Shown here piece by piece: positions 40,549 through 52,930 of a stretch of 64,000 bases of DNA. The translations under genes were made by a program, and so were the position numbers. Position 1 is the first letter of the stretch. Each line of letters opens with the position of its first letter. The stretch covers positions 8,283,690-8,347,689 of the forward strand of contig OZ038440.1 in assembly GCA_964036275.1 (NCBI GenBank), in the 5' to 3' direction. This DNA comes from Litoditis marina (taxonomy: Eukaryota; Nematoda; Chromadorea; Rhabditida; Rhabditidae). The notes beneath the pieces are model-generated. The model worked only from the letters and a program-made list of their open reading frames with translations. It made no database searches and had not been told where the DNA came from.

Positions 40549-40920
40549 AATACTTACTTTTTCACACTGAATTTAAAAGTGAGAGCAAACTGTATTCACC
40601 AAATGTTGTCTATCGAACAAAACTAAATATATAAAGCCAAGATTTTCGAACATCTTACACATATTAGCACCAACACACGTTTATGAAAAATCTCTGTGAG
40701 AGAAATTAAGATGCTACAATTTAAGAGGAAAACCCGATTTGACGCATTTATTCACACTTTTCATGAAGGCAACGTATTTAGTACTCATGAATAATAATTC
40801 AAATTTTCAATTTGAGAAACTCATATGAAACATTCATATTGACACATTTCTGTATGAATGATTTGTATAGAAATTTTCCATTTTAAATAATTTCCATCGA
40901 ATAAATCTCTGAAAATCTAG

Positions 40921-41200
40921 GAGGGGGGGGGGTCAAAATTCAACTTCGACATTTACTATTTACCCCCCACTTGGGTCGGCAGGGGGTAGAACTTCAAGGG
41001 TGGGGGGTTAAACTTCAACGAGTGGGGGGCTGAACTTCAATACCGGAAATGTTTACTTTTTACCGCCCACCCTCAAACTTTTGTATTGCAGGTGATAAAT
41101 TGAATTATCACCCCCCGGTGGGGGGGTCAAACTACAATTCCCGAAACGCAATACAAATTCAGAAAGGTGGGGGGGGGGGGGGGGGGGGGTAAAAAGTCAA
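40921..41200. repeat. Poly-G / C-rich element with a 21-G run
   Basis: G runs of about 10 (40923) and 21 (41169-41189) bracket several CCCCCC and GGGGGG blocks. These are separated by AACTTCAA-type spacers (TTAAACTTCAAC, CTGAACTTCAAT). The flanks CAACTTCGACATTTACTATTTAC and GTAAAAAGTCAATG are roughly inverted. The strand is strongly quadruplex-prone. Confidence 0.85.
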
Positions 41201-41390
41201 TGTTCTAAGAATGCACATGGAACGTGAAGTGTCAAAAACGACTATGGCAAGTCTCCGTACTCTATTTACTATTTTTTACACGTTTCAACACAAGTAAAAT
41301 TTGTGTCTCCAGTAACTTGTATGAACATGAAAAAATAATTCTACTAAATGTGTTCGACCCTCCTCGAACCAATGTAGTCAGCGTAATCAA

Positions 41391-41855
41391 ATGAACCCCC
41401 CATCGCACTTTAAATGTGTCCATTCCAAAAAAAACCAATCTTCTCTCCTCGAGAAAAATCACAAAAAAGTCATTGTTCGAGGCTTGGGGAGAATTTACGG
41501 CCCACCCAGAATTTGTTCGGTACATCGGGAGAAATGTAAAGTAGAACAGATGGCAGAACTTGTTCTCACACTCTTAAGTGATATACAGCAATATTTGAAA
41601 GTGGCCTCGCAAATCTACCACTCACATTTCGTAGAGGCATCTCCGAAGCTGCATCAGATGCGATTGATTTTGTTTGTTTTCCCCGAAAAACCATCAATAA
41701 ACGTCCAAAAACTTCTACAACTACCAAACTTTTTTGGAGTCCCTAAAATAAAGAAAAACGTCCGTGAAGTTCAAGACTCATACTGTAAGCGGGCGTGTAA
41801 GAAAATTGAGAACTATAATTCATCTCTATTTTCATTCTACATAGGGGAAAGATGA
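41391..41855 (+). CDS. Hypothetical 154-codon reading frame, unrecognised
   Basis: ATG at 41391 is open to a stop ending at 41858. The product is basic at the N-terminus (SLLEKNHKKVIV), has a hydrophobic middle (AELVLTLLSDIQQYLKVA) and a Cys/Lys-rich end. No domain is recognised. It lies 0.75 kb upstream of the monoamine oxidase start on the same strand, next to the poly-G element. It could be chance, a single-exon gene, or a relic of a mobile element. No acceptor or polyadenylation context is decisive. Confidence 0.25.
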   Translation: MNPPSHFKCVHSKKNQSSLLEKNHKKVIVRGLGRIYGPPRICSVHREKCKVEQMAELVLTLLSDIQQYLKVASQIYHSHFVEASPKLHQMRLILFVFPEKPSINVQKLLQLPNFFGVPKIKKNVREVQDSYCKRACKKIENYNSSLFSFYIGER

Positions 41856-42599
41856 ATGGTAAACCTCGTTGTACAAAAATAAGTTTACTAACGGAAAAGA
41901 AGCGAGTGAACAAATTGAGAAAATGCAGAAAACTTTTTTTGATTGATAATAGTATACTTAATTAGCAAAATCTCGAGTTTGCTTGTGGTGCACACGTGCG
42001 ATTCCACGTGGCGAACAATTCACACGTAATTAGTACACGTTCTCTCATTTTTATTTATCGTTTTATTTTTGTTTTCGATCGGTGGGATATTATTGTCTCG
42101 CAGTCTCGTGTTTACCAGGCGCCACTATCGATTTCTGGCTAGTTTGCCGTTTCTTCACTTTTCGTTCGAATTTAGTGAACAATTTCGTTTTATTATATAT
42201 ACTTTAGTCCCAACTTACATAGTATAGCATAAACTTGAAAACAAGAGCTCTATAAAAAACCTATTTCAAGTTATACATGTATATGATGATATTCAAAACT
42301 AAATAACTTCGAAATCGAACTTATTGAATCAAATTAGATCGGGATTTCAAAATTAGTAATATATTACTTATTGCACTCACAACCAGTTTCTAGAGAATTT
42401 TTTTATGAACGATTGAACACATACATGTTTTGTAGTGTAGCACTTAGTTCAAACTACATATATCACCTGACCAGTAATAAATTAGTTCTCTCAATCATAT
42501 ATGCAGTGAAAACCGGTTCCGATTGATGTTTTCAAATTTTGTTAACGTGAACCATGTGGATATTTCTCAAAACGTTTTCTGAAACTCCGAACTGATAGA

Positions 42600-42612
42600 T
42601 TTATTTGTCTAG
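42600..42612 (+). promoter_or_regulatory. Acceptor immediately before the monoamine oxidase ATG (likely spliced-leader site)
   Basis: TTTATTTGTCTAG abuts ATG at 42613. With no coding exon found upstream, it fits trans-splicing to a leader or a cis acceptor after a non-coding exon. Confidence 0.5.
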
Positions 42613-45600
42613 ATGTCTGAGTCTCCGCCAATTGACCTATCTCTCGATCATGACGTCATAGTGGTGGGAGCTGGACTATCTGGTCTCACGGCCGCCAGAG
42701 AATTGAAACGACGAGCTCCGGAGCTCAGAGTAAGATTATATTTACTCTGTAAAGTATTTGCAATCAAAACTACCGTACTCATTTCTCTCTTCTGCATTTT
42801 GTCCTGTACAGTTCAGTTTATCACTGAAAACACCGGGGATTTTCACCGGAATTTGCTAACTTTTAACCGAAAATTCCGAACCAAAGCCAAAGTATACGCT
42901 GAGTTTAAACCCTCTATGACCGCATTTTAGATTGCAACAGTATTCAGATCTTTGGATCGCCAATTATTGAGTAGGACTCAATCTAGGTAGTTCAATAGTG
43001 ATTATGACGTTTTGTGTCCTACAAATGGTACAATGTGAAATGTAAAAGTAAGAACCAATACGCAGTAATAATGACAAATATACATTGCAAAAAGTAAATT
43101 ATTTTTTGATTATAGGTTCTTGTTGTGGAAGCAAAGAACCGAGTGGGAGGTCGAACTCTCACTGTCGAAATGAAGACCAACAAGAACAAAATGGAAAAGT
43201 TCGATCTGGGAGGTAGATCGTTTCAAATAGTCTTTGTTCTTTTTAGATCTCGGAGAAAAAACCAGATCTTCTGATTTGATCTTGGAAACTTGATCTCCAA
43301 AAACTGATTTTCTCTGTGTGTGTGTTTGTTCTGTTGAAGGAGTGTGTCGTGATGTAATCTGATTTCTATTAATTTTAAGATCGTAAGAAAAATAAAAGTG
43401 TGGAAGAGTTCAGTTTCAGATTATATCGATCAAAGTTTGATAAGAATATTTGTTTTGTGATCAAAATTTGATTAGAAAGTTTGTCATAAAAAAACTGTGG
43501 TCTCTCCTTGCATTTGTTTGAGGGTGGTCGTAACTAGCGTTTGTAGAAAACGATTGGTTGTCGGGAGAATGGAATAACTTCAAATTAACAATTGAAATTA
43601 AACGATCATCAGATACTTCTTCAGTTTTGCTATTAGATCCTGATGCATTTCACCAGAATCATTGGTAGGCGTTAATATTTAAGTTCACTTCCATGTTTCA
43701 GGTCAATGGGTGGGTCGAACCCAGAACAATATTCTGGATGTTCTGGAAGAGTTGCATATTCCCTGTTTCGATCAATGGGTAGATGGGGCCAAATGGGCAC
43801 AGATGGGTGTGTCCCAACCCAGAAAATACAACACATCGTTGCCTATCAAGAGTATAAGGCCAGTTTTGTACCGCATCTGTCTAACATCTAACATGTAACG
43901 CTGTGCAACCTAAAACACCAAAGTAGTTTTGGCCGGAATACTATTGAAGTTTCTCTTGTAACTTGACTGGTGTTTCAGTTGCAAATGCGCAATACAAGCT
44001 GAAACGGCTATATTTTTAATTGCTTCTCTTCTTCGGTACGAAAAAAGCAGAGTAAAATACTGATTGTTTTGTTTTCGAAGGTTTTTCCTAGAATTTCAGT
44101 TGACTTTCCGTTTGAAATATCAATCTGTCTCCATATTCTCGGTAACCACCTATTTAGCTACTGGGTCTGCGAACATTAATGTAAATTAACATAATACCGC
44201 TTGTATCAGCCGCATTTTCGACTTGATTTGGTGATATCTGATTTCTGTTTCTTTTAGGCAGTTCACTTTCACCGAGCTGTTTGATTTCTTCATCAGTTTT
44301 CTGAAATACGAACGGCTGGCTAGAAAGGTAATTTTTATAGTTCTGCATCATTTGAATCATTTCAGTTCATTAATTTCTAAGGTTCTTTAAATTGTTGATT
44401 TATAGTAGGTCAAAAGGTGTGAAACATTGTAACTCAGGAAAATGCAATAAAAAAGTTTGTAAATGTTCATTTTTCATGCGATTATTCATTTCTGGTGAAG
44501 CCAAATACTATTATCCGATGAGTTAGATATAGATGGTGGGGTGAATCAAAAGCTTCAATGAATATTCGTATTCATATACTAGAAGTGAATTGAATAGTCA
44601 CGCAAAGTTTGCATTTTGATGAGACATCGTGCACTTTTTCATTGCACGTTTATGAGTTCTGCTGTGTTTAAAATATTTCACGTGACTGTACAACCGACTA
44701 ACAGTATACTCTGATTTAGATGAATCTACGGAATCTATTCTCCTGGAAGGAGGCTGTCAATTACGACGACACATCTGTCTCCAAATGGTGTCGTGCCAAC
44801 TGTTGGCGACGTGCCACCAACGATGGAATTGACATCGCCCTGAGGGCCGTCTACGGGGCACCCAGTGACAGGTATTGAGTGTTGTTAATACCATATCATT
44901 AACTAAAATAACTTTAAGTAGGGTGAATTTTGTGATTCTAGATCTATGGGCTTCAAACCTATTAAATGTATACAGTTCGCACAATTTCTACTATGACTGG
45001 AGTATAGTATATCACAAAGAATTTTTCTCAGAACAATTGTAAACATCAGCATAAGTTTTCAGTATGTTATTCACAATTCGCCCTGTTTTCAGAATAAGCA
45101 TGTTGTACTCGTTGGTGTATGCGCGATCGGCGGGATCGTTTGCGAACCTTCTAGAAGCAACGGGAGATGGAGCACAGGCACTTAGAGTCAAGGTATGGTG
45201 GTATTTTTCGTGAACTCTGACGGAAAGTGCACATTTCTTCTGTGTCATGTACAATACAGTGAAGAAATGTCCGAACAATTTGCGTTCTACCCAATTAAAG
45301 GGACCGTTTCTCTTTAATTTGGATCGATTAAAAAACGTGAAGTCTTAAGATACTGATTTGATAGTGTACTGATGGTCCCTTACTATTACACAAAAAAAGA
45401 AAAAGGGAAATCGGTCGAGGACCAAGCCTTTTATGAGCCAAACTATCTTAAGGGTTACTGTATCGCAAAACTTTTGGTCAAAAGATGAATTTAGTTTTAA
45501 TACACAAAACTTCAATCTTAATTAAACCAAAAAAAGCATAGATAACTAAAACACTTTTAAATATGTCAGTTGTTACGTGATTGAATTTATGATACGTTTC

Positions 45601-48600
45601 ACGGACGTTTTGCGGACCATTTGTGCGCGTCTCCATGAAAATAGGTACGTGCTGTGGCTTCCGCGTTGTGGCTGTACTCAATTTTGCTCAAAAACGACCC
45701 AAGTGGCGGAATTTTACTAATTCTAACTGTTTTGTCCATTTTTCGTCCCCATGTGTCCACTGATAACTCAAATCATCAAATTAAAGAGGTACGGTCCCTT
45801 TAAATATCGTATTTTGTACAGAAAATTTTCAATACCGTTTAGGCAGTGGAAATTGTTGAATGTGATGGTTGAATAACTATGTTCTGCCATCATTGATTGA
45901 TTATCGAATATTCGTGTACCTTCCCTACATAATCTATTTTTGTTCATTTATGTAGGGTGGAACGCAGCAAATATGTACCAGAATTGTGGAAGAATTGGGC
46001 AGAAACAGTCTTCTTCTCAATTCTGCTATCGAATTGATAGAAGTAGACGAAGCTACCGCCACCTCCATCCTACATTTGTACTCCACTGGCACCGATGCCG
46101 GGGTTAAGGTGAGACGTGTTCGTGTACTCAGAGAAACCGCATACAATTTACCAGACAATTTTGTATGGTAGTTCTTCGTTTTTCCTGTGTAGCCGATGGC
46201 AAAAGGGCAGGTCAACGAAATTCCCAATTCATAACGAGCTGGTCCAGTGACTCGAGACCTGAGTTTGTGCATGCTTTCCATCTTCTACAAACCCCCTTTA
46301 CGAAAAAATAAATTCTTTTCTTCCATATATCCATATGACAAATGTAAATGAGCGTTTGCCAATTTCTCTTGCAACTCTATACTGTTTTCCCTTGTTTGGT
46401 ATGTGTATCTAGAAAAGTTTAGTTCTTCGATAGATTTTGTGTATTTCGCACGTATATTGTATCACGGGAGCATATCCAAGGTAGATTAAATGAGATTGTT
46501 TGGACTGATAGATTGGAAATGGAGAAAATTGAACAAACAACCTGAGGCGGTATTCATGAACCTACTGGCCTTTTCATATCAATCTGCGGCTCTGAAACAC
46601 AAGATTTTTCTCTGCTCTCATTTTACCCGAGTATATATGTCGCGAAGTAGTGCACCAAACAAAGAGACGCAGGATGGAGTTAAAGGGCGGGGATACTGTA
46701 GCATACGTATTCCTTGCAGACTCTTCGCTGTTCTCGAGTCATCCTGGCCATTCCCCCATCGGAGTGCGACAAAGTGCGATTTTCTCCCGAAGTACCCTAC
46801 ATGAAGGTAACACTTTTCTTATTCTCAGTTGTTTCGAAATCAAAATTATAGTTATATGAAACTTATTCGGAATATGTGTCAGGACTTGAATGCCTTGATT
46901 TGCCACTTTTTCGGGAGTTACCCTACTGATACAGTTAAAGCGACAGCCTCTTGTTAATTGTCAACATTATGATATACACGTTCTTCTTCCTAGCAATCTA
47001 CAAGTGATTTTGTTTCGGAGATGTCGTCGTTGCTTCAGCCTATGTGTTTTTTCTTTGTAGCGTCGCCTGTTCCAATCAATGCCGCCGGGACATCTTCTGA
47101 AGTTCGTCATCACGTACGAGACGGCATTCTGGAGAGAAGCCGGATACTCCGGAGAGATTATTAGTACCGGAAGGACGATTATTCCGGGAGAGGTGGGTCA
47201 CATATAAAAAGTTACCAAATCGTAGTTTGATCTCTTTACATCTCATAATATACGAATTTCGACCGAAAACCAAAGGGATCGAACTACAAATACAGCGCGA
47301 TGGGATAACAAACACAGTATAGTCTCGTTTTTGAACTAATAAACCGTATATAGAGATCGCGGGGGCAAACCGGGTCGATACCGTACCGCTAGCTTTGAAC
47401 AATTCGGTCTGTAGTTTGACCCCGGCATATTTCAGTCGTAGTCAAACTATGTACATAGTTTAACAAATTACAAACATAGCTAGCCGCTCAAACATAGCTT
47501 AAAAAAGTTCTTCATGCCAGCGTGGAACATGCAAAATCAAGCTTAAAATGTTTATGTTTACGTTTTGTTTGCTTGAATCAATTTAATTAATTGAAAAACT
47601 ATCGATATTTTCAATTCCCAGGTTCTTCCGCTAGTCGTTGTCTACGACGCCACATCGTCGGATGGTGTTCCCGCTCTGGTTGGATTCGTCAATGAGGAGT
47701 TTTCAGGTAAAATCCATTTGAGTGAAATCTAGATCGCTAGATCCTCTACTTTCGATATGGAATGAAGATTGGATAGTGTGTTTTTGAATGCTTCAACGTT
47801 TGTAACAATTTTGCGTTTAGCCAGCTTTTCCATGCTAACTTTCAAATTAAAAATTGTTTTTGTTTTGATTTGTTTTTTGTTAGAAAGGGCTTGTTTCAGA
47901 TATGCCGAAGGCAGAGAGATGCAACCACATCGTGAAGGATTTGATGCGATTTCTGGGTGAAAAGGCCATGAACGAATTTGTCGACTATGCTGATAAGGTA
48001 ATCATCGCAACTATAAGAACGAAAACGAATGACGTTGACCACCAGTTTTCACTTGTTTCACAAACTCAATCGTCTCTTGCACCCAGTTACCAGTGCTTTC
48101 TGTTAGTTTTCACTCTCTCACTTTCTACCAGTTCTCGGGCAAGTTGCACCAGATATTTTCATCCAGGCATGCCTAGCGAATCGTTCTGGCATACTCGGGC
48201 AGGAAAGTTTGAATGCTTACAGGTCTGGTTACACGAGCCGTTCAACGGTGGTTGTCCCACTGGAATCATGGCCCCAGGCAATATGGACGCCTTCCAAGTT
48301 ATCCGGGAACCATACCAGACGTACGTTCAAATATTTCTCTACAATAATGTTTTCTTTCAGAAATATTAATTTAAAGGGATAGATCGATTATGTAGTGTAT
48401 GTCGTTTGTATGCTAAGTAGCACGGCGGTATGTTGTTTAGAAAGTGTTGTACATAGTACACATTTTGAATTAGACCACAGAGCAAACTGGATGCGCCATA
48501 ATGCACCATAGTTTCTTTAACATAATCGTGGAATACAATAGGACCACTGTTTTTGTTCATCCATGTGTCCAGTTCTGAGATTATTCCTCAAGCCAATCGT

Positions 48601-49782
48601 TGTAGTTTGATCTCACAACTTGTGGCAGTTAACTAATTTCAACCTAAAAGCAATGGGATCAAACTACAAATACGGCTGGGGTTGAGCAACATACACCGTA
48701 CTGAGACGCTTTGGAAAGGGCAAACTCTATCTGTCAAATATTGCAGCGTACATTTCGCTGGAACAGAGACAGCCGTAGAATGGATGGGTTACATGAGCGG
48801 AGCGGTGGAGAGCGGACTGCGAACAGCTCACGAGGTTCTACATGTGCTCGAGAAACACCAGCAGGTCTCCTACACCTATCTGGTGGGTACAAATTATCCA
48901 TTGTGATAATCATGCTCGATTCCGACCAGTTCTTCATCCAACAGGTTTTTCGGTAACCTGAAATGTAACCAAAAACCAAGTTTTCTCACATTCCGAACGC
49001 GGTGAAAACCAAACTTTGGGTTAAACTGAAGGGTAACCATATTTTTGTCTTTGGTCACATTCCGGGTACCTCGGTACGTTCCGGTTACCGAGTTCTTGAA
49101 ATGCTGGTTAAATTGAGAATTAACGCTCGATTCATCGACCACGGGACGATAAAATCCGCCATTAACAATTGATTTTAGTTCGGGAAAACGACATGATAAA
49201 TCAAGTTAATATGTTGTGTTGTCTACATTTATCTCTTCATTCCCTCTGCTCACCGAATGAAATATTTGTTGAAAAGCCAGATCCGAGTAATTGAAGCGTT
49301 TTATTCTAGAAGGGTTCTATCTTCGACTCTGACTACATGCCGGCGCTCGCTCCGTCCAACTTCTATCGCGAGTATCGATCGCCGTGGTCAGTTATTTTGA
49401 ATACTCACATGCTGTATTTTTTTTAAACTGTTTTCTCCAAGTAGATACAGAAGTATTGGTGGATAGTGAATATGGCCACAACTCAGTAAGGGTCAAAGTT
49501 GGTTTCGGATAGAGACGAAACGTACTGCACATTGGTTTTTATTTAAGAACTTTGACATTTATAACAAATTTTTATCTAGAGATTTCTAGAAATTTTCATG
49601 ATTATTTTCTTTTTCAATTAGTCGTGACCTACAGGTGGCGTCGTCTGTTCTTCGCCAGTGTCCTGTGTGCGGGCATCTTCGCGTACAGCAAGAAGTACGA
49701 GTTGTCCTACACAGCGAAAGCAGTGAAACCGATTGAGAACACCCTTATTCGATGGTTCACAGGAATAGAATGGCCCACCTAA
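42613..49782 (+). CDS. amx-2: Flavin-containing monoamine oxidase (MAO type), complete
   Basis: Fifteen exons join in phase: 42613-42729, 43116-43212, 43702-43867, 44258-44327, 44720-44871, 45093-45192, 45956-46108, 46720-46806, 47061-47192, 47622-47706, 47900-47997, 48223-48320, 48747-48882, 49310-49386, 49635-49782 (571 codons plus stop). The product oxidatively deaminates amines using FAD. Visible motifs are [10 protein letters not shown] (dinucleotide fold, Gly19-24), [24 protein letters not shown], and [13 protein letters not shown] with Lys328 (the Lys296 position of human MAO-B). NGGCPTG holds Cys430 at the covalent FAD-linking position, and [21 protein letters not shown] binds FAD. 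A hydrophobic helix near residues 527-541 matches the outer-mitochondrial-membrane tail of MAOs. The residue after the FAD cysteine is Pro, where human MAO has the cage Tyr. The symbol is the worm MAO gene I consider the likely orthologue; family assignment is firmer than orthology. The exon 3 donor (43867, or 43862 with another acceptor) is the least certain junction. Confidence 0.93.
44595..44689. repeat. Short ACAGTCACGT-ended element, copy 2 (in MAO intron)
   Basis: TAGTCACGCAAAGTTTGCAT to TTTCACGTGACTGTA. The core GAGTTCTGCTGTGTTTAAA is shared with 31550-31615. It ends 30 bases before the exon at 44720. Confidence 0.65.
45295..45803. mobile_element. TTAA-flanked MITE, copy B (in MAO intron)
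   Basis: TTAAAGGGACCGTTTCTCTTTAAT at the left and AAGAGGTACGGTCCCTTTAA at the right. It is the reverse complement of copy A (34215-34707) over nearly its whole length with scattered differences. It fills much of the intron between exons 6 and 7 of the monoamine oxidase gene. Confidence 0.87.
47222..47300. repeat. TGTAGTTTGATC-family foldback in MAO intron
   Basis: CGTAGTTTGATCTC opens it and GATCGAACTACAAATACAGCG closes it, with CGAATTTCGACCGAAAACC in the middle. A further partial copy lies at 47409-47455. Confidence 0.7.
48600..48672. repeat. TGTAGTTTGATC-family foldback in MAO intron
   Basis: TTGTAGTTTGATCTCACAAC to GGGATCAAACTACAAATACG, with a central TTTCAACCTAAAAGCAA. It is about 75 bases upstream of exon 13. 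Confidence 0.75.
48943..49093. repeat. Diverged GGTAACC-type repeat in MAO intron
   Basis: CGGTAACCTG, GGGTAACC, GGGTACC and CCGGTTACCG strings within 150 bases. It resembles the denser cluster at 23281-23524. Confidence 0.55.
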
Positions 49783-50069
49783 TTGGGTATGGAACTCAGA
49801 TTTTGTTTGTATAATAATAATTTTTTTTTGTAAAATCTATATGACGTAATCTGTAGTTTTGGCAGAACACAGTGGTTATGCGTGTTTTTAGATAGATTAG
49901 TTAGAATTGGACAATCTTGATTCTCATATTACATCCTCTTTGTAACAAAACTGGTAGTTTGTTGTTCTCTTATTGTTCTCATGGGTTGTACTTTGCTCAT
50001 CGTATGTAAGTTTTGTATCAGAATGAATCATTCGAATTTGCCTCTGTCAATGATGTTTTGCTTACGTTA

Positions 50070-50075
50070 AATAAA
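50070..50075 (+). terminator. Candidate polyadenylation signal for the monoamine oxidase gene
   Basis: AATAAA occurs about 290 bases after the TAA stop (49782). It is the first exact hexamer noticed downstream. A shorter 3' UTR using a variant signal is possible. Confidence 0.35.
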
Positions 50076-50402
50076 TAAGTAAAATGAAATAGAAGAAAAA
50101 CGCAAAAATTGTAAAAACTAATCAATTTTGGCGGAACAAAGATAGCTACAGTTGTTTTTCTTCAATTTGCAACAATAACTTTCCAACTCAGTTTAATACT
50201 TGACTTTGGGCGAGAATAGTGAAAAACATCTGGAAAATGTGCCAACAACTGTACTTTATCGAACTTGACTTGTTCATTTAGTACTTGTCCTCGGTTGTGC
50301 ATTGTCATTTGAAGTAGTCGGCGACCTAGAAAGGAGGGACGGGGGGCGATTGATGACGGTTTAATCCGAATGCAACCACAACACAAATCATATGTGTAGA
50401 TG

Positions 50403-50480
50403 TAGAGAGAGATAGAGAGAGGGAGGGAGGAAGAGAGAGAGAGAGAGAGAGAAGAGGACAGATGGGGAGGAGAGAGAGCA
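50403..50480. repeat. GA microsatellite
   Basis: gagagagatagagagagggagggagg followed by a long (GA)n run, in the spacer between the monoamine oxidase and FN3 genes. Confidence 0.8.
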
Positions 50481-50867
50481 AAAGTAGGGGGGAGTAAAGA
50501 TTGTTTCTTAATTCTCCCATAGGATTAAGTAACGTGTTTAAAGAATATTCGTGCACCAGCCTCCTAGAATAAACAAAAAACTCTGCAAATGGACGAATAT
50601 AATTCCTCAGACGTTTCAATTCTGTCGAATAGGGTTAGTTATTATATTTCCACCAATTGATGTCCTTCTCCAGTAATCCGTCAACTGTTCAGGAGCGTTT
50701 TTCTAATGAATACGGCATTGTTTTGGTCTCATACTTTACGAGTTTGTAGTAGTAAACGTGCAGAAGACACTACCAAAATATAGAAAAGATCCAGGAGCGT
50801 CAATAAACCAAACGTTGGCCGGGAAGTTGGAGCAGATTAGTGTAGATATAAGGTACAAGGAATAAGT

Positions 50868-51041
50868 CATTCGAAATAAAAAGTCATTAAAGTAAAAGTC
50901 ATTTGAAAGTAGAAGTCATTAATTCACTTTCAGTCAGGATTTGAAAATACGAAAACTTTATTTCTGATTCTCAACTGTTTCTGTATTCAATGACTTTTAC
51001 TTTCAAATGACTTTTACTTTAATGAATTTTTATTTTGAATG
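50868..51041. repeat. Foldback element, 174 bp
   Basis: The left arm CATTCGAAATAAAAAGTCAT and following AAAGTAAAAGTCATTTGAAAG are matched inverted on the right by CTTTCAAATGACTTTTACTTT and ATTTTGAATG. Each arm also holds two AAAGTCATT units in tandem. Confidence 0.8.
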
Positions 51042-51059
51042 TGTTATTCTGGTTGCCTA

Positions 51060-52740
51060 GATATAAGTGGGTGCAGCAAACTATACATGCGTAGTAAACT
51101 GCGATAAGATGCAATACAAGTGAGACACAGTGGCAATAGCAACTTGAAACATTAGGTGTTACTGAAAAAAACTAACATATTAGAGCTGACCAGTTGACTT
51201 ATTGGTTCTTATATGTTTGCACAACTCAAAAATTCAATGTGTTGTCATCTTGTTCTCCTGTTTTTCATATTTTCTCTACATGTAATTTTTTTAGTTGTAT
51301 TGTGTTTCCCCGAGTAACTCAAACCTGCTCTTTTCTTTGTCAGTGAAAATGTCTCTAAATTGTCCCTAGTTAAGTGCAAGTTTCACTTTTTCCCTAATTG
51401 TGGTGCCTCCCTTTCTCTCCCTCGAAAACGTTGCATTCTTCTATGCAAATTCTAGCCTCCTCTGAACGCGACTTTGTGACCTCATTTTGAGTCTCGCCAA
51501 TTTCTCTTAATCTATCCACATACACACCATTCCTCCACTACTAATAGAGCACATCGGGTTATAAATCGTCACTTTTCGAAGAAATTTAGTTATAATTCAA
51601 ATTTTTATGTTGTTTATTCTTTATTTACCTGCAAATTCTACTTACCTGCAATTTCTGAGATAGTTGTACCAATTGAGTTCCTTGAATTTTTCAATGCGGA
51701 GCAATGTTTTTTCTATGAGAAACCAATGTAGTTCATGGTTCTGCTCGTTGTGATTCTCTGCCTTCTCTATTGTTCAATGTTTTCAAAGTTTTGCAAGTTC
51801 AAGTCAGCTATTAGTTTGTTTACAAACTTGCGAGTGGTCGTCACGCACAAGTACTAAAGTTGTATGTAGTACAATTATAATGAGAAATGAATGGGCAACA
51901 ACTTTTTCATCACACAACTTTTCAGTTCTGTATACTGTTTTGTGGAATTTCTGGCAAGTCAATTAGTTAAACCGTTTTGATTTTCATATTAACCTGAATT
52001 GACAGTCAACCCCTATACCCCACTAGCTCTAATGAGTATAGTTATATTCGCCCGCCACCATTTTCACCTCATTTCGCTGAAGCCGGTCAAATCTTCCATT
52101 TACCCCCGTGGCTGCGCATATTCATTGAGAGAACTGGAACCCATTCTTAGCTGGCCAACCTACTACTTTCTAGCCAAACTACAGTCAACGATTCTCGCCA
52201 TTTGAGCTGTATTTTCAGAGACTTCGTTGTTTGATAAATTGTTTTTCAAGGAACCGAACACTTTAAAAACCTTAACAACTACTGTTGTTCCGACATCATT
52301 TCACGTAACACTCCTTTAAATAACATCACCTTTGGTGTCATATCTTGAGAAAGAGGTTCTGATGTGAATCATGAACGAAAATTACATGACCCATCTTTCG
52401 TCTGTTATCAAGACACTGAATTTTCTGCGAGACTAAGCATAACAAATCGAGTTCACGATTTTAATCATGGCATAACTATGAAGTATTTCATAACACACCG
52501 GAAATTGGAGAAAAATGAGCTCTGATGAATGAGTTTGTGCTTTTTTTGAATCTCGGTCAGCTCTTACTAATAATATCATTAATTTGACCTACAACAAGAA
52601 ATTACTGAACAGTTATGGGCGGAAAAGCACACGTTTTCTGTTTTCATCACATTCCGATTTACGTTTTGTTATGTTTTCTGCTATGCACACTAAATTTGTG
52701 AACTACGTGGGTCGGAATTTCGCTTTTCCATGCGCTCTTC
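51060..52740. other. Intergenic DNA; no gene recognised
   Basis: AT-rich, with pyrimidine-rich stretches near 51400-51540. Frames are short and carry no domain. Confidence 0.5.
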
Positions 52741-52930
52741 ACGGTAGAATCCTCAAAAACCATGCGATATCTCATGAGTAATATCTCACTAACTTCTCGT
52801 GAGAATCTGTTGATTGGGGGTCTACAACCCTAGAAGTTAACGATTAGTTCATGAGGTTTTCATGAGATTCTCATGAGAAACAACATGAAATTCGGTCTCA
52901 CATGAGGTCGAAATTTCTCTTTTTTCTGCG
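52741..52930. repeat. Diverged CATGAG-type palindromic element
   Basis: CATGCGATATCTCATGAGTAA, TTCTCGTGAGAATC, TTCATGAGG and TCTCATGAGAAAC strings. It resembles the interior of 36998-37185, but the CCAGGC ends are lost or changed. Confidence 0.6.

Noticed and set aside
44154..44360. Minus-strand frame across MAO exon 4
   Set aside because: Antisense shadow of a real plus-strand exon.
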